Positions 12,001 through 23,743 of a stretch of 64,000 nucleotides of DNA are shown one piece after another; the stretch's first letter is position 1; the number at the start of each line of letters is the position of its first letter. This stretch comes from Omphiscola glabra (taxonomy: Eukaryota; Mollusca; Gastropoda; Lymnaeidae). Below the pieces are notes generated by a model that was not told the DNA's origin, did not search any database, and saw nothing but the letters and a program-made list of their open reading frames with translations. The translations under genes and the position numbers were made by a program. The stretch covers positions 2,627,992 to 2,691,991 of the forward strand of contig OZ024806.1 in assembly GCA_964017045.1 (NCBI GenBank), read 5' to 3'.

Positions 12001-12592
12001 CAGTGGTCGGCAAACTCACTAGCCAAAAGAGCCAAAAATCTGCAGTAGGACGATTAAAACAATTTTGAAAACCACATTTTTTTTCAAGATCCTGTCAAAA
12101 TCCATGTTTTTGTGAGTCGGTTTAAACTGGCTAATAAACATTAAATACAACCAGATATGATAATAATAATAACCTTATTTATTGACGAAAAATGAAAAAC
12201 ACACATGTGAACTATGACCTTGCATTTAATGTGAACTATGACCTTGCATTTAATGTGACCTATGACCTTGCATTTCATAAATATCACCTTGCATTTAATG
12301 TAACCTATGACCTGGCATTTAATGTAACCTATGACCTTGCATTTAATGTGAACTATGACCTTGCATTTAATGTGAACTTTGACCTTGCAGCATTAAGTCT
12401 GGTTTGTATGACGTTGTTTTTAATTCAAAGCAGGATTCCAGATACTCATCAGTTAGACGATTTTTCAATTTACTCTTGATGAGGTTCATGCTTGAAACTG
12501 ATTGTTCGCATGAATAATTGGAGCCAAAAGAGCCGCCCTCATGTCGCTAAAGAGCAGCATTCGGCTCGCGCGCCGCGCTTTGACGACCACTG
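12001..12592. mobile_element. Non-autonomous hAT-type element
   Basis: Left end CAGTGGTCGGCAAA and right end inverse CAGTGGTCGTCAAA. It is flanked by 8-bp duplications GACTAGAG (11993-12000) and GACTGGAG (12593-12600), 7 of 8 identical. An 8-bp duplication and CAGTGG-like ends are hAT hallmarks. No transposase frame is present. The inside carries a 24-bp satellite. Confidence 0.85.
12199..12395. repeat. 24-bp repeat inside the hAT element
   Basis: About eight copies of ATGACCTTGCATTTAATGTG and variants. The short open frame across it comes from the 24-bp periodicity. Confidence 0.9.
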
Positions 12593-12794
12593 GACTGGAG
12601 TATCGTAAAAAAGTAGGTACATTTGTGTCGAAGGGAAGTTATAAAGTTATTTCATTTCAAAATAAGGGATTATCTTTTAGGTCTTAGTCGAACAAATCTT
12701 TGATTTATGATAAGACACAGTTCAAAGCTAGTTTTACCCTTTGAATCACGTTGGTGTATTTGGTGGGGAGGTTGTGGTAGTGATTTTGACTGTG

Positions 12795-12960
12795 CAGGTT
12801 GTGTTGGTGGTGTCACTGTACAAGTGGTGCTGGTGGTGTCACTGTACAAGTGGTGTTGGTGGTGTCACTGTACACGTGGTGTTGGTGGTGCTGGTGGTGT
12901 TACTGTATAAGTGGTGCTGGTGGTGTTACTGTACAAGTGGCATTGATGGTTTTACCTTGT
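12795..12960. repeat. 26-bp minisatellite, inverted short arm
   Basis: Reverse complement of the array at 10660-11935, with about six copies (core TGTACAAGTGGTGTTGGTGG). Confidence 0.9.
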
Positions 12961-13012
12961 AGACTACTAGTGGCATTTATGATTTACCTGCACAAAGCGC
13001 AGTAATAGGTGT

Positions 13013-13432
13013 CACTTACCAAGGGTATTGATGGTGGGACTGTACCAAGGGTATTGATGGTGGGACTGTACCCAGGGTGTTGATGGTGGGGCTTTACCAA
13101 GGGTATTGATGGTGGGACTCTATCAAGGGTATTGATGGTGGTACTGTACCAAGGGTATTGATGGTGGGACTGTACCAAGGGTATTGATGGTGGGACTGTA
13201 CCAAGGGTATGGATGACGGGACTGTACCCAGGGTGTTGATGGTGGGGCTTTACCAAGGGTATTGATGGTGGGACTCTATCAAGGGTATTGATGGTGGTAC
13301 TGTACCAAGGGTATGGATGGCGGGACTGTACCAAGGGTATTGATGGTGGGACTGTACAAAGGGTATTGATGGTGAGGCTTTACCAAGGGTATTGATGGTG
13401 GGGCTGTAAAAAGGGTATTGATGTTGGGACTG
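13013..13432. repeat. 26-bp repeat, inverted right copy
   Basis: About 16 copies with the core ACCAAGGGTATTGATGGTGG, the reverse complement of the array at 10445-10605. Confidence 0.92.
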
Positions 13433-14269
13433 TATTTTTCGGTCAAGAGTTTCGTGCTTAGTGCCGTTTCTGACGATTGTTTGTCATGTGGGGAGGTGTC
13501 TTGTTAAATTAGTTTTTGTGCTGTAAATCTTCTCTGCCCCCTTCCTTTCACCCCACATCTCCAAATATCTTCCTTTTCAGGATGTAGCTAAATAATGAAG
13601 TCTGTGAAAAGGTTAAATATGATCAACATTTATGCTGTACATTAGAAATCAAAGAGAGAAAAGTCTGAAATAATATGAATATCTTAAGACAATATGAGTT
13701 ATTTCCCTTTTACTTTGTTATGACGCAATGCAGCCCTGCCAACCGGCTCTTATATTTTTTTCTCAGTTGCTTTCAAATTCAACCATAATACAAAATTATG
13801 TTTTGGACCAATAATTTATAATTTGGGCCCCCCCCCCGACCAACAACAAAAATATTATATATATATATATATATATAATGTGAGTGTTTTCAGAATTTCT
13901 TGGAAGTTATGTCCCTTAAATTTTAACACATTTATCGATACATCTATTTTTTTTCAAAATGATATTTTTTAAATTTATTTAAATTTTTGTTTTTGTATTT
14001 CCTTATTTTTCTCACTTGAGTTAAGATGATAACATTAATTAAATACATTCCACTAAGGCTGAGCTTTTACAATAACATAAGACCAGAGACACTCAATAAA
14101 TCAAACCACGTTTTGAAAGTGTTCGGACCTCCTAGAGTCAATTCTACAAATTTATTTTGCTGGATACTTTCCCCTTTCCCTAAAACTAATATTTCAAATT
14201 AAAAATTGTTTTGGTTGATATATTGAACGTGTGCGTGCTATACATAATGTCGTTCTTAGACACTAACTA
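13433..14269. other. No gene seen; AT-rich
   Basis: Contains a poly-C run (about 13828) and an (AT)n run (about 13855-13876). Confidence 0.5.
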
Positions 14270-14646
14270 CAGGGGTGGGCAAACTACGGCCCGCGGGCCA
14301 CATGCGGCCCGGCAAATGATATTATGTGGCCCTCGAAAGCATTAAGAATTTTTTTTTAATTACTTAGTTTTTAAGTTATTTTGTTGAATTTTACAGAATT
14401 TCATGTACCGTACCGTTATGATTGTTTTAACAATGTTTGATCAACTTTCTAATTCTCTATTTTTTTTTAAAACAGTCCTTGAATTTTGTCATGTAAGGCT
14501 AAAAAACGAATTTACCGATTTTAACATAGAGAAATGTTTATCGACATAAAATTGGACATAACATACATCAGCCCCCCCCCCCCCCCCCACAATAGCCATT
14601 ACATTTGTCAATGTGGCCCGCCGCACAAAAAGTTTGCCCACCCCTG
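14270..14646. mobile_element. Non-autonomous hAT-type element
   Basis: Left end CAGGGGTGGGCAAACTACGG with CCCGCGGGCC; right end AAAGTTTGCCCACCCCTG is its inverse. This end pattern is typical of animal hAT elements. The 8-bp flanks do not match clearly. It contains a poly-C run and no transposase. Confidence 0.75.
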
Positions 14647-14734
14647 CAAACTGATTCAGTTAAGATATACTCACAATAAAAGCTCTTGAATTCACTGCGT
14701 CCAAAACTTTAAATTATATTGTTAGTAATTTTAG

Positions 14735-16990
14735 TGGTACCCAAACCGTCATGTGTAGTGTTAGATCGTGGTGCCCAACCCGTCATGGGTAGTGTTAGAT
14801 CATGGTGCCCAACCCGTCATGTGTAGTGTTAGATCGTGGTGCCCAACCCGTCAGGGGTAGTGTTAGATCGTGGTGCCCAACCCGCCATGGGCAGTGTTAG
14901 ATCGTGGTGCCCAACCCGTCATGTGTAATGTTAGATCGTGGTGCCCAACCCGTCAGGGGTAGTGTTAGATCGTGGTGCCCAACCCGCCATGGGCAGTGTT
15001 AGATCGTGGTGCCCAACCCGTCATGTGTAATGTTAGATCGTGATGCCCAACCCGTCATATGTAGTGTTAGATCGTGATGCCCAACCCGTCATGTGTAGTG
15101 TTAGATCCTGGTGCCCAACCCGCCATGGGCAGTGTTAGATCGTGGTGCCCAACCCGTCATGTGTAGTGTTAGATCGTGGTGCCCAACCCGTCATGTGCAG
15201 TGTTAGATCGTGGTGCCCAACCCGTCATGTGGAGTGTTAGATCGTGGTGCCCAACCCGTCATGTGGAGTGTTAGATCGTGGTGCCCAACCCTTTATGGGT
15301 AGTGTTAAATCGTGGTGCCCAACCCGTCATGGGTAATATTAGGTCGTGGTGCCCAACCCGTCATGTGTAGTGTTAGATCGTTGTGCCCAACCCGTCATGT
15401 GTAGTGTTAGATCGTGGTGCCCAACCCGTCAGGGGTAGTGTTAGATCGTGGTGCCCAACCCGTCATGGGCAGTGTTAGATCGTGGTGCCCAACCCGTCAT
15501 TGGTAATGTTAGATCGTGATGCCCAACCCGTCATATGTAGTGTTAGATCGTGATGCCCAACCCGTCATGTGTAGTGTTAGATTGTGGTGCCCAACCCGTC
15601 ATGGGCAGTGTTAGATCGTGGTGCCCAACCCGCCATGGGCAGTGTTAGATCGGGGTGCCCAACCCGTCATGTGTAGTGTTAGATCGTGGTGCCCAACCCG
15701 TCATGTGTAGTGTTAGATCGTGGTGCCCAACCCGTCATGTGTAGTGTTAGATCGTGGTGCCCAACCCGTCATGGGTAGTGTTAGATCGTGATGCCCAACC
15801 CGCCATTGGCAGTGTTAGATCGTGGTGCCCAACCCGTCATGTGTAGTGTTAGATCGTGGTGCCCAACCCGTCATATGTAGTGTTAGATCGTGGTGCCCAA
15901 CCCGTCATGTGTAGTGTTAGATCGTGGTGCCCAACCCGTCATGTGTAGTGTTAGATCGTGGTGCCCAACCCGTCATGTGTAGTGTTAGATCGTGGTGCCC
16001 AACCCATCATGTGTAGTGTTAGATCGTGGTGCCCAACCCGTCATGTGAAGTGTTAGATCGTGGTGCCCAACCCGACATGAGCAGTGTTAGATCGTGGTGC
16101 CCAACCCGTCATGTGTAGTGTTAGATCGTGGTGCCCAACCTGTCATGTGTAGTGTTAGATCGTGGTGCCCAACCCGTCATGTGTAGTGTTAGATCGTGGT
16201 GCCCAACCCGTCATGTGTAGTGTTAGATCGTGGTGCCCAACCCTTCATGTGTAGTGTTAGATCGTGGTGCCCAACCCGTCATATGTAGTGTTAGATCGTG
16301 GTGCCCAACCCGTCATGGGTAGTGTTAAATCGTTGTGCCCAACCCGTCATGGGTAGTGTTAGATCGTGGTGTCCAACCCGTCATGGGTAATATTAGATCG
16401 TGGTACCCAACCCGTCATGTGTAGTGTTAGATCGTGGTGCCCAACCCGTCATGTGTAGTGTTAGATCGTGGTGCCCAACCCGCCATGAGCAGTGTTAGAT
16501 CGTGGTGCCCAACCCGTCAGGGGTAGTGTTAGATCGTGGTGCCCAACCCGTCATGGGCAGTGTTAGATCGTGGTGCCCAACCCGTCATGTGTAGTGTTAG
16601 ATCGTGGTGCCCAACCCGTCATGTGTAGTGTTAGATCGTGGTGCCCAACCCGTCATGTGTAGTGTTAGATCGTGGTGCCCAACCCGTCATATGTAGTGTT
16701 AGATCGTGGTGCCCAACCCGTCATGGGTAGTGTTAAATCGTTGTGCCCAACCCGTCATGGGTAGTGTTAGATCGTGGTGTCCAACCCGTCATGGGTAATA
16801 TTAGATCGTGGTACCCAACCCGTCATGGGTAGTGTTAGATCGTGGTGCCCAACCCATCATGGGCAGTGTTAGATTGTGGTGCCCAACCCGCCATGGGCAG
16901 TATTAGATCGTGGTGCCCAACCCGTCATGGGCAGTGTTACATCGTGGTGCCCAACCCGTCATGGGCAGTGTTAGATCGTAGTGCCCAACC
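14735..16990. repeat. 34-bp minisatellite (longest simple array in the window)
   Basis: About 66 copies with the core GTGCCCAACCCGTCATGTGT, followed by AGTGTTAGATCGTG. Variant strings (e.g. GGGTAGTGTTAAATCGTTGT) recur about 400 bases apart (16310 and 16720), showing block duplication. Confidence 0.95.
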
Positions 16991-17358
16991 TACCTTTTAA
17001 AATATTAAGGCCCCAAGAAATCTTAATTATCACAACCAATCATATTCCGTCTTTATTCAATTGACAAAGAAATATAGTTTTGAGAGGTGATATGTGGATC
17101 ATGTGGGTTGATAGATGTGATCAAATGAGGTAGGTATTTGAGGTCATAGGGTCATATATGGGGTCTTATATAAGGTCATATATGGGGTTTTGTCGAATTA
17201 TGATGCAACATGATATAGGAGATGTACACTTACTTGACTAAAAGGACTCATCACGTGATGCGTACTTTCACGCTAATTTATTTCAGTTAGTGTTAATCTG
17301 ACGACACTTGCATGTTGGTGTTCTTTTCACCATCTTGGTATGACACGACAATGAAGTT

Positions 17359-17397
<39 letters not shown>

Positions 17398-18299
17398 CTC
17401 TCCATCGTTCTCTTTTTCTGTCTCTCCCATTCTCTCTCACTATCTGTCTCTCGCTATCTGTCTCTCTCTGACTCTCTATCTGTCTCTCTCTCTGTCTCTC
17501 CATCGTTCTCTTTTTCTGTCTCTCCCATTCTCTCTCACTGTCTCTCGCTATCTGTCGCTCTCTATCTGTCTCTCTCTGACTCTCTATCTGTCTCTCTCTC
17601 TCTCTAGCTTTCTCTTTTTGTCTCACCCTTTCTCTCTCCCTGTCTCTCACTATCTGTCGCTCTCTATCTGACTTTGTCTCTCTCTATCTCTCTCTGTCTC
17701 CCTCCATCTATCTCTCTGTCTCTCTCCATCTATCTCTCTGTCTCCCTCTCTCGCTCTCACGCACTTTGTATTTCTGGTTTCTTGTTTAAAAAGTTATTAA
17801 GTTGGTAGGTAACGACTGTACGTGGGAAGTGTGAATGTGTGTGAAAGTGGGAAAGTGGGGAGGGGGGCCTGAAGGCTGGGCTAGGTGTCTTACAGTTGTC
17901 CAATCGACAGAGCCCTTTCACATTTCTCAGCCATGTTTCTCCGCTCTTCTTGTAAGGACCAAATGCATATCTCAGAGCTAAGCTAATCCAAGACCAGGCG
18001 AAGTTAGCATTGGAGTTAAATCACTTGTACATTCTGGACTGTATATACTCGTCGCTGGTTATATATATATATCTATATATTTGTAAAGCCATGTCCTGCT
18101 AGCGTTGTGACAAGCGCAGTTCATGCTTACCTCCATGACTTGTTCAGTCCTTGTTCAATCCTTGTTCAATTTGTGTTCATCCCAGAAGTCGGATTGACTC
18201 CACAGACAGTCTATTTGGTAAGTCTTACATTCACGACTTTCTTCATAGTATTGTTATTTTGCGAAAGCTGTCTGAAAACAGAATTTATGAGGTCCTCAA
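16991..18299. other. No gene seen apart from the CT microsatellite
   Basis: Unique sequence with short GGTCATATATGGGG repeats (17130-17195) and an (AT)n run near 18060. Small frames at 18107-18397 lack supporting signals. Confidence 0.45.
17362..17755. repeat. CT-rich microsatellite
   Basis: Pyrimidine-only stretches of CTCTCT, CTGTCTCT and CTATCTGT. Apparent open frames on both strands are repeat artefacts. Confidence 0.93.
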
Positions 18300-18478
18300 A
18301 GTCCAAAGCTTTACTCAAGGGCGATCACCGACTATTACGTCATCATAGTCCACGGCTTAACCAAAGGGTGACCACTGAATTTATTACGTCATCATAGTCC
18401 ACGGCTTATCCAAAGGGTGACCACTGAATTTATTGCGTTATCAAAGTCCACGGCTTAACTCAAGGGTGACCACTGATG
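18300..18478. repeat. 48-49-bp tandem repeat
   Basis: About 3.5 copies with the core AGTCCACGGCTTAACCAAAG. Confidence 0.85.
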
Positions 18479-18789
18479 TGTATAATTTTTTATTTTTGCT
18501 TGATTATGCAAAGTTCACCACTCCACCCCCCCCCCCCCCCCAACCAAAACTGAATGGGGATGTAATGTTTGCACCTGACATTCACTTGACTAAGGCAAGC
18601 AAACACTGGCCTCACTTTTGTGAGAGGAACATATGACTCAAACAGAACAAACATACAGCCAGAGATTTGGGGAAGTCATTCAGCACTGAAAGCCGTTACA
18701 TTACTGTAGGAATTGCTTCATGAATATTTTAAAAAATTGTCAGCATTATTTCTTTTTGTTGTGTCCGTATCTTATGTAAGAACGAGATT

Positions 18790-19003
18790 TGTAGAGTTGT
18801 GTTGTCCTGACCAGGGGTAGAGTTGTGCTGTCCTGACCAGGGGTAGAGTTGTGTTGTGCTGACCAGGGGTAGAGTTGTGTTGTCCTGACCAGAGGTAGGG
18901 TTGTGTTGTCCTGACTAGGGATAGAGTTGTGTTGTGCTGACCAGGGGTAGAGTTGTGTTGTCCTGACCAGGGGTAGAGTTGTGTTGTCCTAACCAGTGTT
19001 GTA
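18790..19003. repeat. 26-bp minisatellite
   Basis: About eight copies with the core GTAGAGTTGTGTTGTCCTGA. Confidence 0.92.
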
Positions 19004-19286
19004 ATTGTAAACATTTTTGGTTATGTTCTTCTAAAGAAGTATTTCAAATTCGTTCAGCGTGTCGACGCTCTGTAAGTCTACTTTGTCTGGCACAACGATT
19101 AAATGAAATATCGTAATGTTGTTGTCTTCTTGTATTACGCGTGCCATGTCTTACACGCGTGCCGTGGGTTGCGGGCCCCTTTTCCTACCAGCGTTTTGAT
19201 TCCATTTTGTAGGGAAATCGATGTAGAGGAGGGGGGAAAATTGGGGGTGGGGGTGGGGGGGGGGGTGACATTCTGACGGAACATTT

Positions 19287-19955
19287 AGACAAAACTATAA
19301 CGTCATTTGACGGTACAAGACAAATATTTCTATAAATAGATTATGTGCTAAATACAATACTATAACGTCATTTGACGGTACATGACAAATATTTCTATAA
19401 ATAGATTATGTACCGAATGCAATACTATAACGTCATTTGACGGTACAAGACAAATATTTCTATAAATAGATTATGTGCCGAATACAATACTATAACGTCA
19501 TTTGACGGTACAAGACAAATATTTCTATAAATAGATTATGTGCCAAATACAATGCTATAACGTCATTTGACGGTACATGACAAATATTTCTATAAATAGA
19601 TTATGTGCCGAATACAAAACTATAACGTCATTTGACGGTACAAGACAAATAGTTCTATAAATAGATTATGTGCCAAATACAATGCTATAACGTCATTTGA
19701 CGGTACAAGACAAATATTTCTATAAATAGATTATGTGCCAAATACAATGCTATAACGTCATTTGACGGTACAAGAAAACATATTTCTAGAAATAGATTAT
19801 GTGCCAAATACAAAACTATAACGTCATTTGACGGTACAAGACAAATATTTCTATAAATAGATTATGTGCCAAATACAATACTATAACGTCATTTGACGGT
19901 ACAAGACATATATTTCTATAAATAGATTATGTGCCAAATACAAAACTATAACTCA
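19287..19955. repeat. 65-bp minisatellite
   Basis: About ten highly similar copies. Each contains the dyad AACGTCATTTGACGGT and ATTTCTATAAATAGATTATG. The low divergence suggests recent expansion. Confidence 0.94.
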
Positions 19956-19967
19956 GGCATCGCGAAC

Positions 19968-20233
19968 ATGTAGTTGTGATTATCTAAGGTGAGTAGCTCC
20001 AGGCGACACATCCATATATATTTTTCGCAATGTTTGGCGAAGCTTCGCAGGAAGACACGGGAAGAAGGCTTTATGATAGGTTCAGTGAACATCTTCGTGT
20101 TATTGATCACAACAAGCCATCCCCCGGTCTCAAACCTTTTCAAGGGAGATGAACACGAGTGCTCATCAGATGTATCCACCACGACTCTAATTTCTTGCAC
20201 TAATACACCAGCGAGAGTGAAGAATAAAAACAA
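19968..20233 (-). CDS. Possible coding exon of an unknown gene (weak)
   Basis: A 95-codon minus-strand frame starts with a hydrophobic segment (MFLFFTLAGVLV) and continues with mixed, protein-like composition (e.g. SPLKRFETGGWLVVINNTKM). It is not made of repeats, unlike nearly all other long frames here. No family is recognised. The left edge near 19968-19988 is ambiguous: the same site can be read as a plus-strand donor (AAG/GTGAGT) or as a minus-strand acceptor. Confidence 0.2.
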
Positions 20234-20334
20234 AGTAATTCAGATTTTTGCCACTATCTCTCTACATGGAACTAATCTCTTACCCGGTACCATATCACCA
20301 CATGGAATCAATCAAATACTCATCCATTTCTAAC

Positions 20335-20860
20335 AAATGAGCGCTTCCATTTCTTATAAAGAGCGCTTTCGTTTCTAACAATGAGCGCTTCCATTTCTAA
20401 CAAAGAGCCTCCGTCTCTAACAAATGAGCGCCTCCATTTCTTATAAAGAGCGCTTTCGTTTCTAACAATGAGCGCTTCCATTTCTTATAAAGAGCGCTTT
20501 CGTTTCTAACAATGAGCGCTTCTATTTCTAACAAAGAGCCTCCGTCTCTAACAAATGAGCGCTTCCATTTCTAACAAAGAGCCTCCGTCTCTAACAAATG
20601 AGCGCCTCCATTTCTTATAAAGAGCGCTTTCGTTTCTAACAATGAGCGCTTCCATTTCTAACAGAGAGCCTCCGTCTCTAACAAATGAGCGCCTCCATTT
20701 CTTATAAGGAGCGCTTTCGTTTCTAACAATGAGCGCTTCCATTTCTAACAGAGAGCCTCCGTCTCTAACAATGAGCGCCTCCATTTCTTATAAAGAGCGC
20801 TTTCGTCTCTAACAATCAGCGCTTCCGTTGCTAACAAAGAGCACTTCCGTTTCTTACAAC
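20335..20860. repeat. Alternating 24-25-bp tandem repeat
   Basis: Monomers such as ATGAGCGCTTCCATTTCTAA, AAGAGCGCTTTCGTTTCTAA and AAGAGCCTCCGTCTCTAA alternate in a partly regular order, giving higher-order units of roughly 120 bases. Confidence 0.92.
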
Positions 20861-20995
20861 TGATATCTGACTCACAAGTTTTAAATTAATGTCTTTTGTA
20901 TTTTCTGCTGTCGAAGGCATCTTGCCGAAACGTTCATTTATGGTCCTTACTTCTCATTTAAAGCCTCAACATATTGTGTCCCACTCTTTCCTCGC

Positions 20996-21325
20996 CACGC
21001 TATGAACGCGGGCCCTCATCATATGATTCGCTCGTACACGCCATGAACGCGGGCCCTCATCATATGATTCGCTCTTACACGCCATGAACGCGGGCCCTCA
21101 TCATATGATTCGCTCTTACACGCCATGAACGCGGGCCCTCATCATATGATTCGCTCTTACACGCTATGAACGCGGGCCCTCATCATATGATTCGCTCTTA
21201 CACGCCATGAACGCGGGCCCTCATCATATGATTCGCTCTTACACGCCATGAACGCGGGCCCTCATCATATGATTCGCTCTTACACGCCATAAACGCGGGC
21301 CCTCATCATATGATTCGCGCTTAAC
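20996..21325. repeat. 41-bp minisatellite
   Basis: Eight nearly identical copies with the core GAACGCGGGCCCTCATCATA followed by TGATTCGCTC. Confidence 0.95.
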
Positions 21326-21375
21326 AACTTTTCCACAAGACATACATACAGCTAATATATTTATTATGTACGCAA

Positions 21376-21436
21376 TCTGAACAATTATTATTCAATGAAC
21401 AATTATTATTCAATGAACAAATATTATTCAATGAAT
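21376..21436. repeat. About 20-bp AT-rich tandem repeat
   Basis: Three copies of CAATGAACAATTATTATT. Confidence 0.75.
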
Positions 21437-21747
21437 GTGAACAAATACAACTAATAATACAAAGAATCCATGGGTGTGTACCAAGGACGAAGAATTATAA
21501 TTGGCCCCCGGGGCTCGATGATCAGTAAATGGTAGAAATTGTTAGTAAAGATATATAACAATATGTTCGGATCCAAAAATCTTACAGAAGCCCCCCCCCC
21601 CCCCCACCCCCTGCTCAGACGGGAGAAGCACGGTGACGTCTTGTATGAGTAGGGTTCAAAGGTTCGATTTCACAACGTCAACACATCCAGAACTGATTTC
21701 AAACATTTTCACCATCAGCGACTTAAAGTTTATGTATGTGTTTAATA

Positions 21748-22825
21748 AATTAAGTGTAGGACAGTGGACTGAGTGTAGGACTATAGACTGAGTGTAGCAC
21801 AGTGTACTGAGAGTAGGACAGTCGACTGAGTGTTTAACAGTGGACTGAGTGTAGGACAGTGGACTGGGTGTAGGACAGTGGACTGAGAGTAGGGCAGAGG
21901 ATTGATTGTAGGACAGTGGAGTGAGAGTAGGACAGTGGACTGAGAGTAGGACAGTGGACTGAGTGTAGGACAGTCGACTGAGTGTAGGACGGTGGAGTGA
22001 GTGTAGGACGGTGGACTGAGTGTAGGACGGTGCAGTGAGTGTAGGACGGTGGACTGAGTGTAGGACAGTGGCCTGAGTTTAGGACAGTGGACTGAGTGTA
22101 GGACAGCGGCCTGAGTTTAGGACAGCGGCCTGAGTGTAGGACAATAGACTGAGTGTAGGACAGTGGACTGAGTGTAGGACAATAGACTGAGTGTAGGACA
22201 ATAGACTGAGTGTAGGACAATAGACTGAGTGTAGGACCGTGGACTGAGTGTAGGACAATAGACTAAGTGTAGGACAATAGACCAAGTGTAGGACAGTGGA
22301 CTGAGTGTAGGACAATAGACTGAGTTTAGGACAATAGACTGAGTGTAGGACAATTGACTGAGTGTAGGACAATAGACTGAGTGTAGGACAGTGAACTGAG
22401 TGTAGGACAGTGGACTGAGTGTAGGACAGTGGACTGAGTGTAGGACAGTGGACTGAGTGTAGGACAGTGGACTGAGTGTAGGACAATAGACTGATTGTTG
22501 GACAATAGACTGAGTGTAGGACATTGGACTGAGTGTAGGACAATAGACTGAGTGTAGGACAATAGACTGATTGTTGGACAATAGACTGAGTGTAGGACAT
22601 TGGACTGAGTGTAGGACAATAAACTGAGTGTAGGACAATAGACTGAGTGTAGGACAGTGGGCTGAGTGTAGGACAATAGACTGGGTGTAGGACAGTGGAC
22701 TGAGTGTAGGACAATAGACTGAGTGTAGGACAGTGGACTGAGTGTAGGACAATAGACTGAGTGTTGGACGGTGGACTGAGTGTAGGACAATAGACTGAGT
22801 GTAGGACAATAGACAGTGGACTGAC
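21748..22825. repeat. 19-bp minisatellite
   Basis: About 56 copies of ACTGAGTGTAGGACAATAG or ...CAGTGG. The minus strand has no stops, so frames of up to 260 codons appear; they are not genes. Confidence 0.95.
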
Positions 22826-23645
22826 AAGGGCTGTAAGACTAGCCCCGTGTCCCATCCCCATGGTAGCGTCACCAGTTACAGAAGCACATACTAGATGTAT
22901 GTAATTACGTTTACAAAAAAAATCAACACTTCTGCTAGGGTCACGCTGACCTTATCCTCCACCTTATGGACTACGATTAGTCACTTCCTTGTTTTGTCAC
23001 GTGATATGTGTAAGCCTTCGGTAGGCTGTCTGCTACACATAACAACACATAACAACGGATAACAGCTGATCAGCCATTATCATTAATTTTTAAGCAAAAT
23101 GTTTGTCTCCATCAGCGCTTCCCCAATGTTAATTAAAAATTTCACTTTTCAAAATATTCTTGAGTACACGTGTTTTTTAAATGACATTCATAAATGTGAC
23201 AATAATTATAATTCAGTTATGATTAAAGGAAGAAAATTGTTTGAAGAAAAATTTGTGAGCGACTAGTGTGTTGCAGACAGCCTCCCGGAAGTCTTACTCG
23301 AACTTACTCTTATCACATGACAAAACAATCGACTCATCGTAGTCCATTGTTCAAGACATTCAGCGTTCTGCAATCTCATAAAATTGCTTATATATTAACC
23401 ATGTCCCCGTTGATAAAATATTCTTTGATAAAACTCTTTTCGCTCCAGAGATTAGATCTGCCTTAGAAATGTTCCCTTATATCGTGTTGGATTCATCGTC
23501 CCAAAATGAATCAAGAATATTGGGCGTTGACGGCCTGCCACAAAGCAAATATGTAATTTTCATGCTGAACAAATTATTTCAAGTCTCTGGGATGAGGAAT
23601 TTATCTGTCCAGCACACACTGAACGGCTAGCTCTCATTTTTTATA
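22826..23645. other. No gene seen
   Basis: Unique, AT-rich sequence. The 66-codon frame at 23266 has no recognisable features. Confidence 0.45.
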
Positions 23646-23743
23646 TGGCTCATTGGCGTAGCTATGGGGTGGGCCAAGATTTTCGCCGCAACCTTTAAGA
23701 AAAACTATTGACTTTGTCGAACCCCTTCCTATGCCAGTGTGTC
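23646..23743. mobile_element. MITE remnant of the GGCGTAGCTA family at the edge of a satellite
   Basis: Left end ATTGGCGTAGCTATGGGGTG. The right end CCTATGCCAGTGTG runs directly into the 30-bp array, whose unit resembles this right end. Confidence 0.5.

Larger units (their letters stand above)
10445..13432. mobile_element. Foldback-like inverted minisatellite structure
   Basis: Left arm order: 26-bp repeat A, unique linker, 26-bp repeat B. Right arm order: inverted B, inverted linker, inverted A. The loop holds the hAT element at 12001-12592. Long inverted arms made of tandem repeats are the hallmark of foldback transposons, but no terminal target duplication could be established. An inverted local duplication explains it equally well. 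Confidence 0.5.

Noticed and set aside
17312..17671. 119-codon plus-strand frame and 97-codon minus-strand frame
   Set aside because: They translate the CT-rich microsatellite (Ser/Leu and Arg/Glu repeats).
21834..22872. Minus-strand frames of up to 260 codons rich in Ser, Tyr, Thr and Cys
   Set aside because: They translate the 19-bp array; several overlapping frames give the same peptide.
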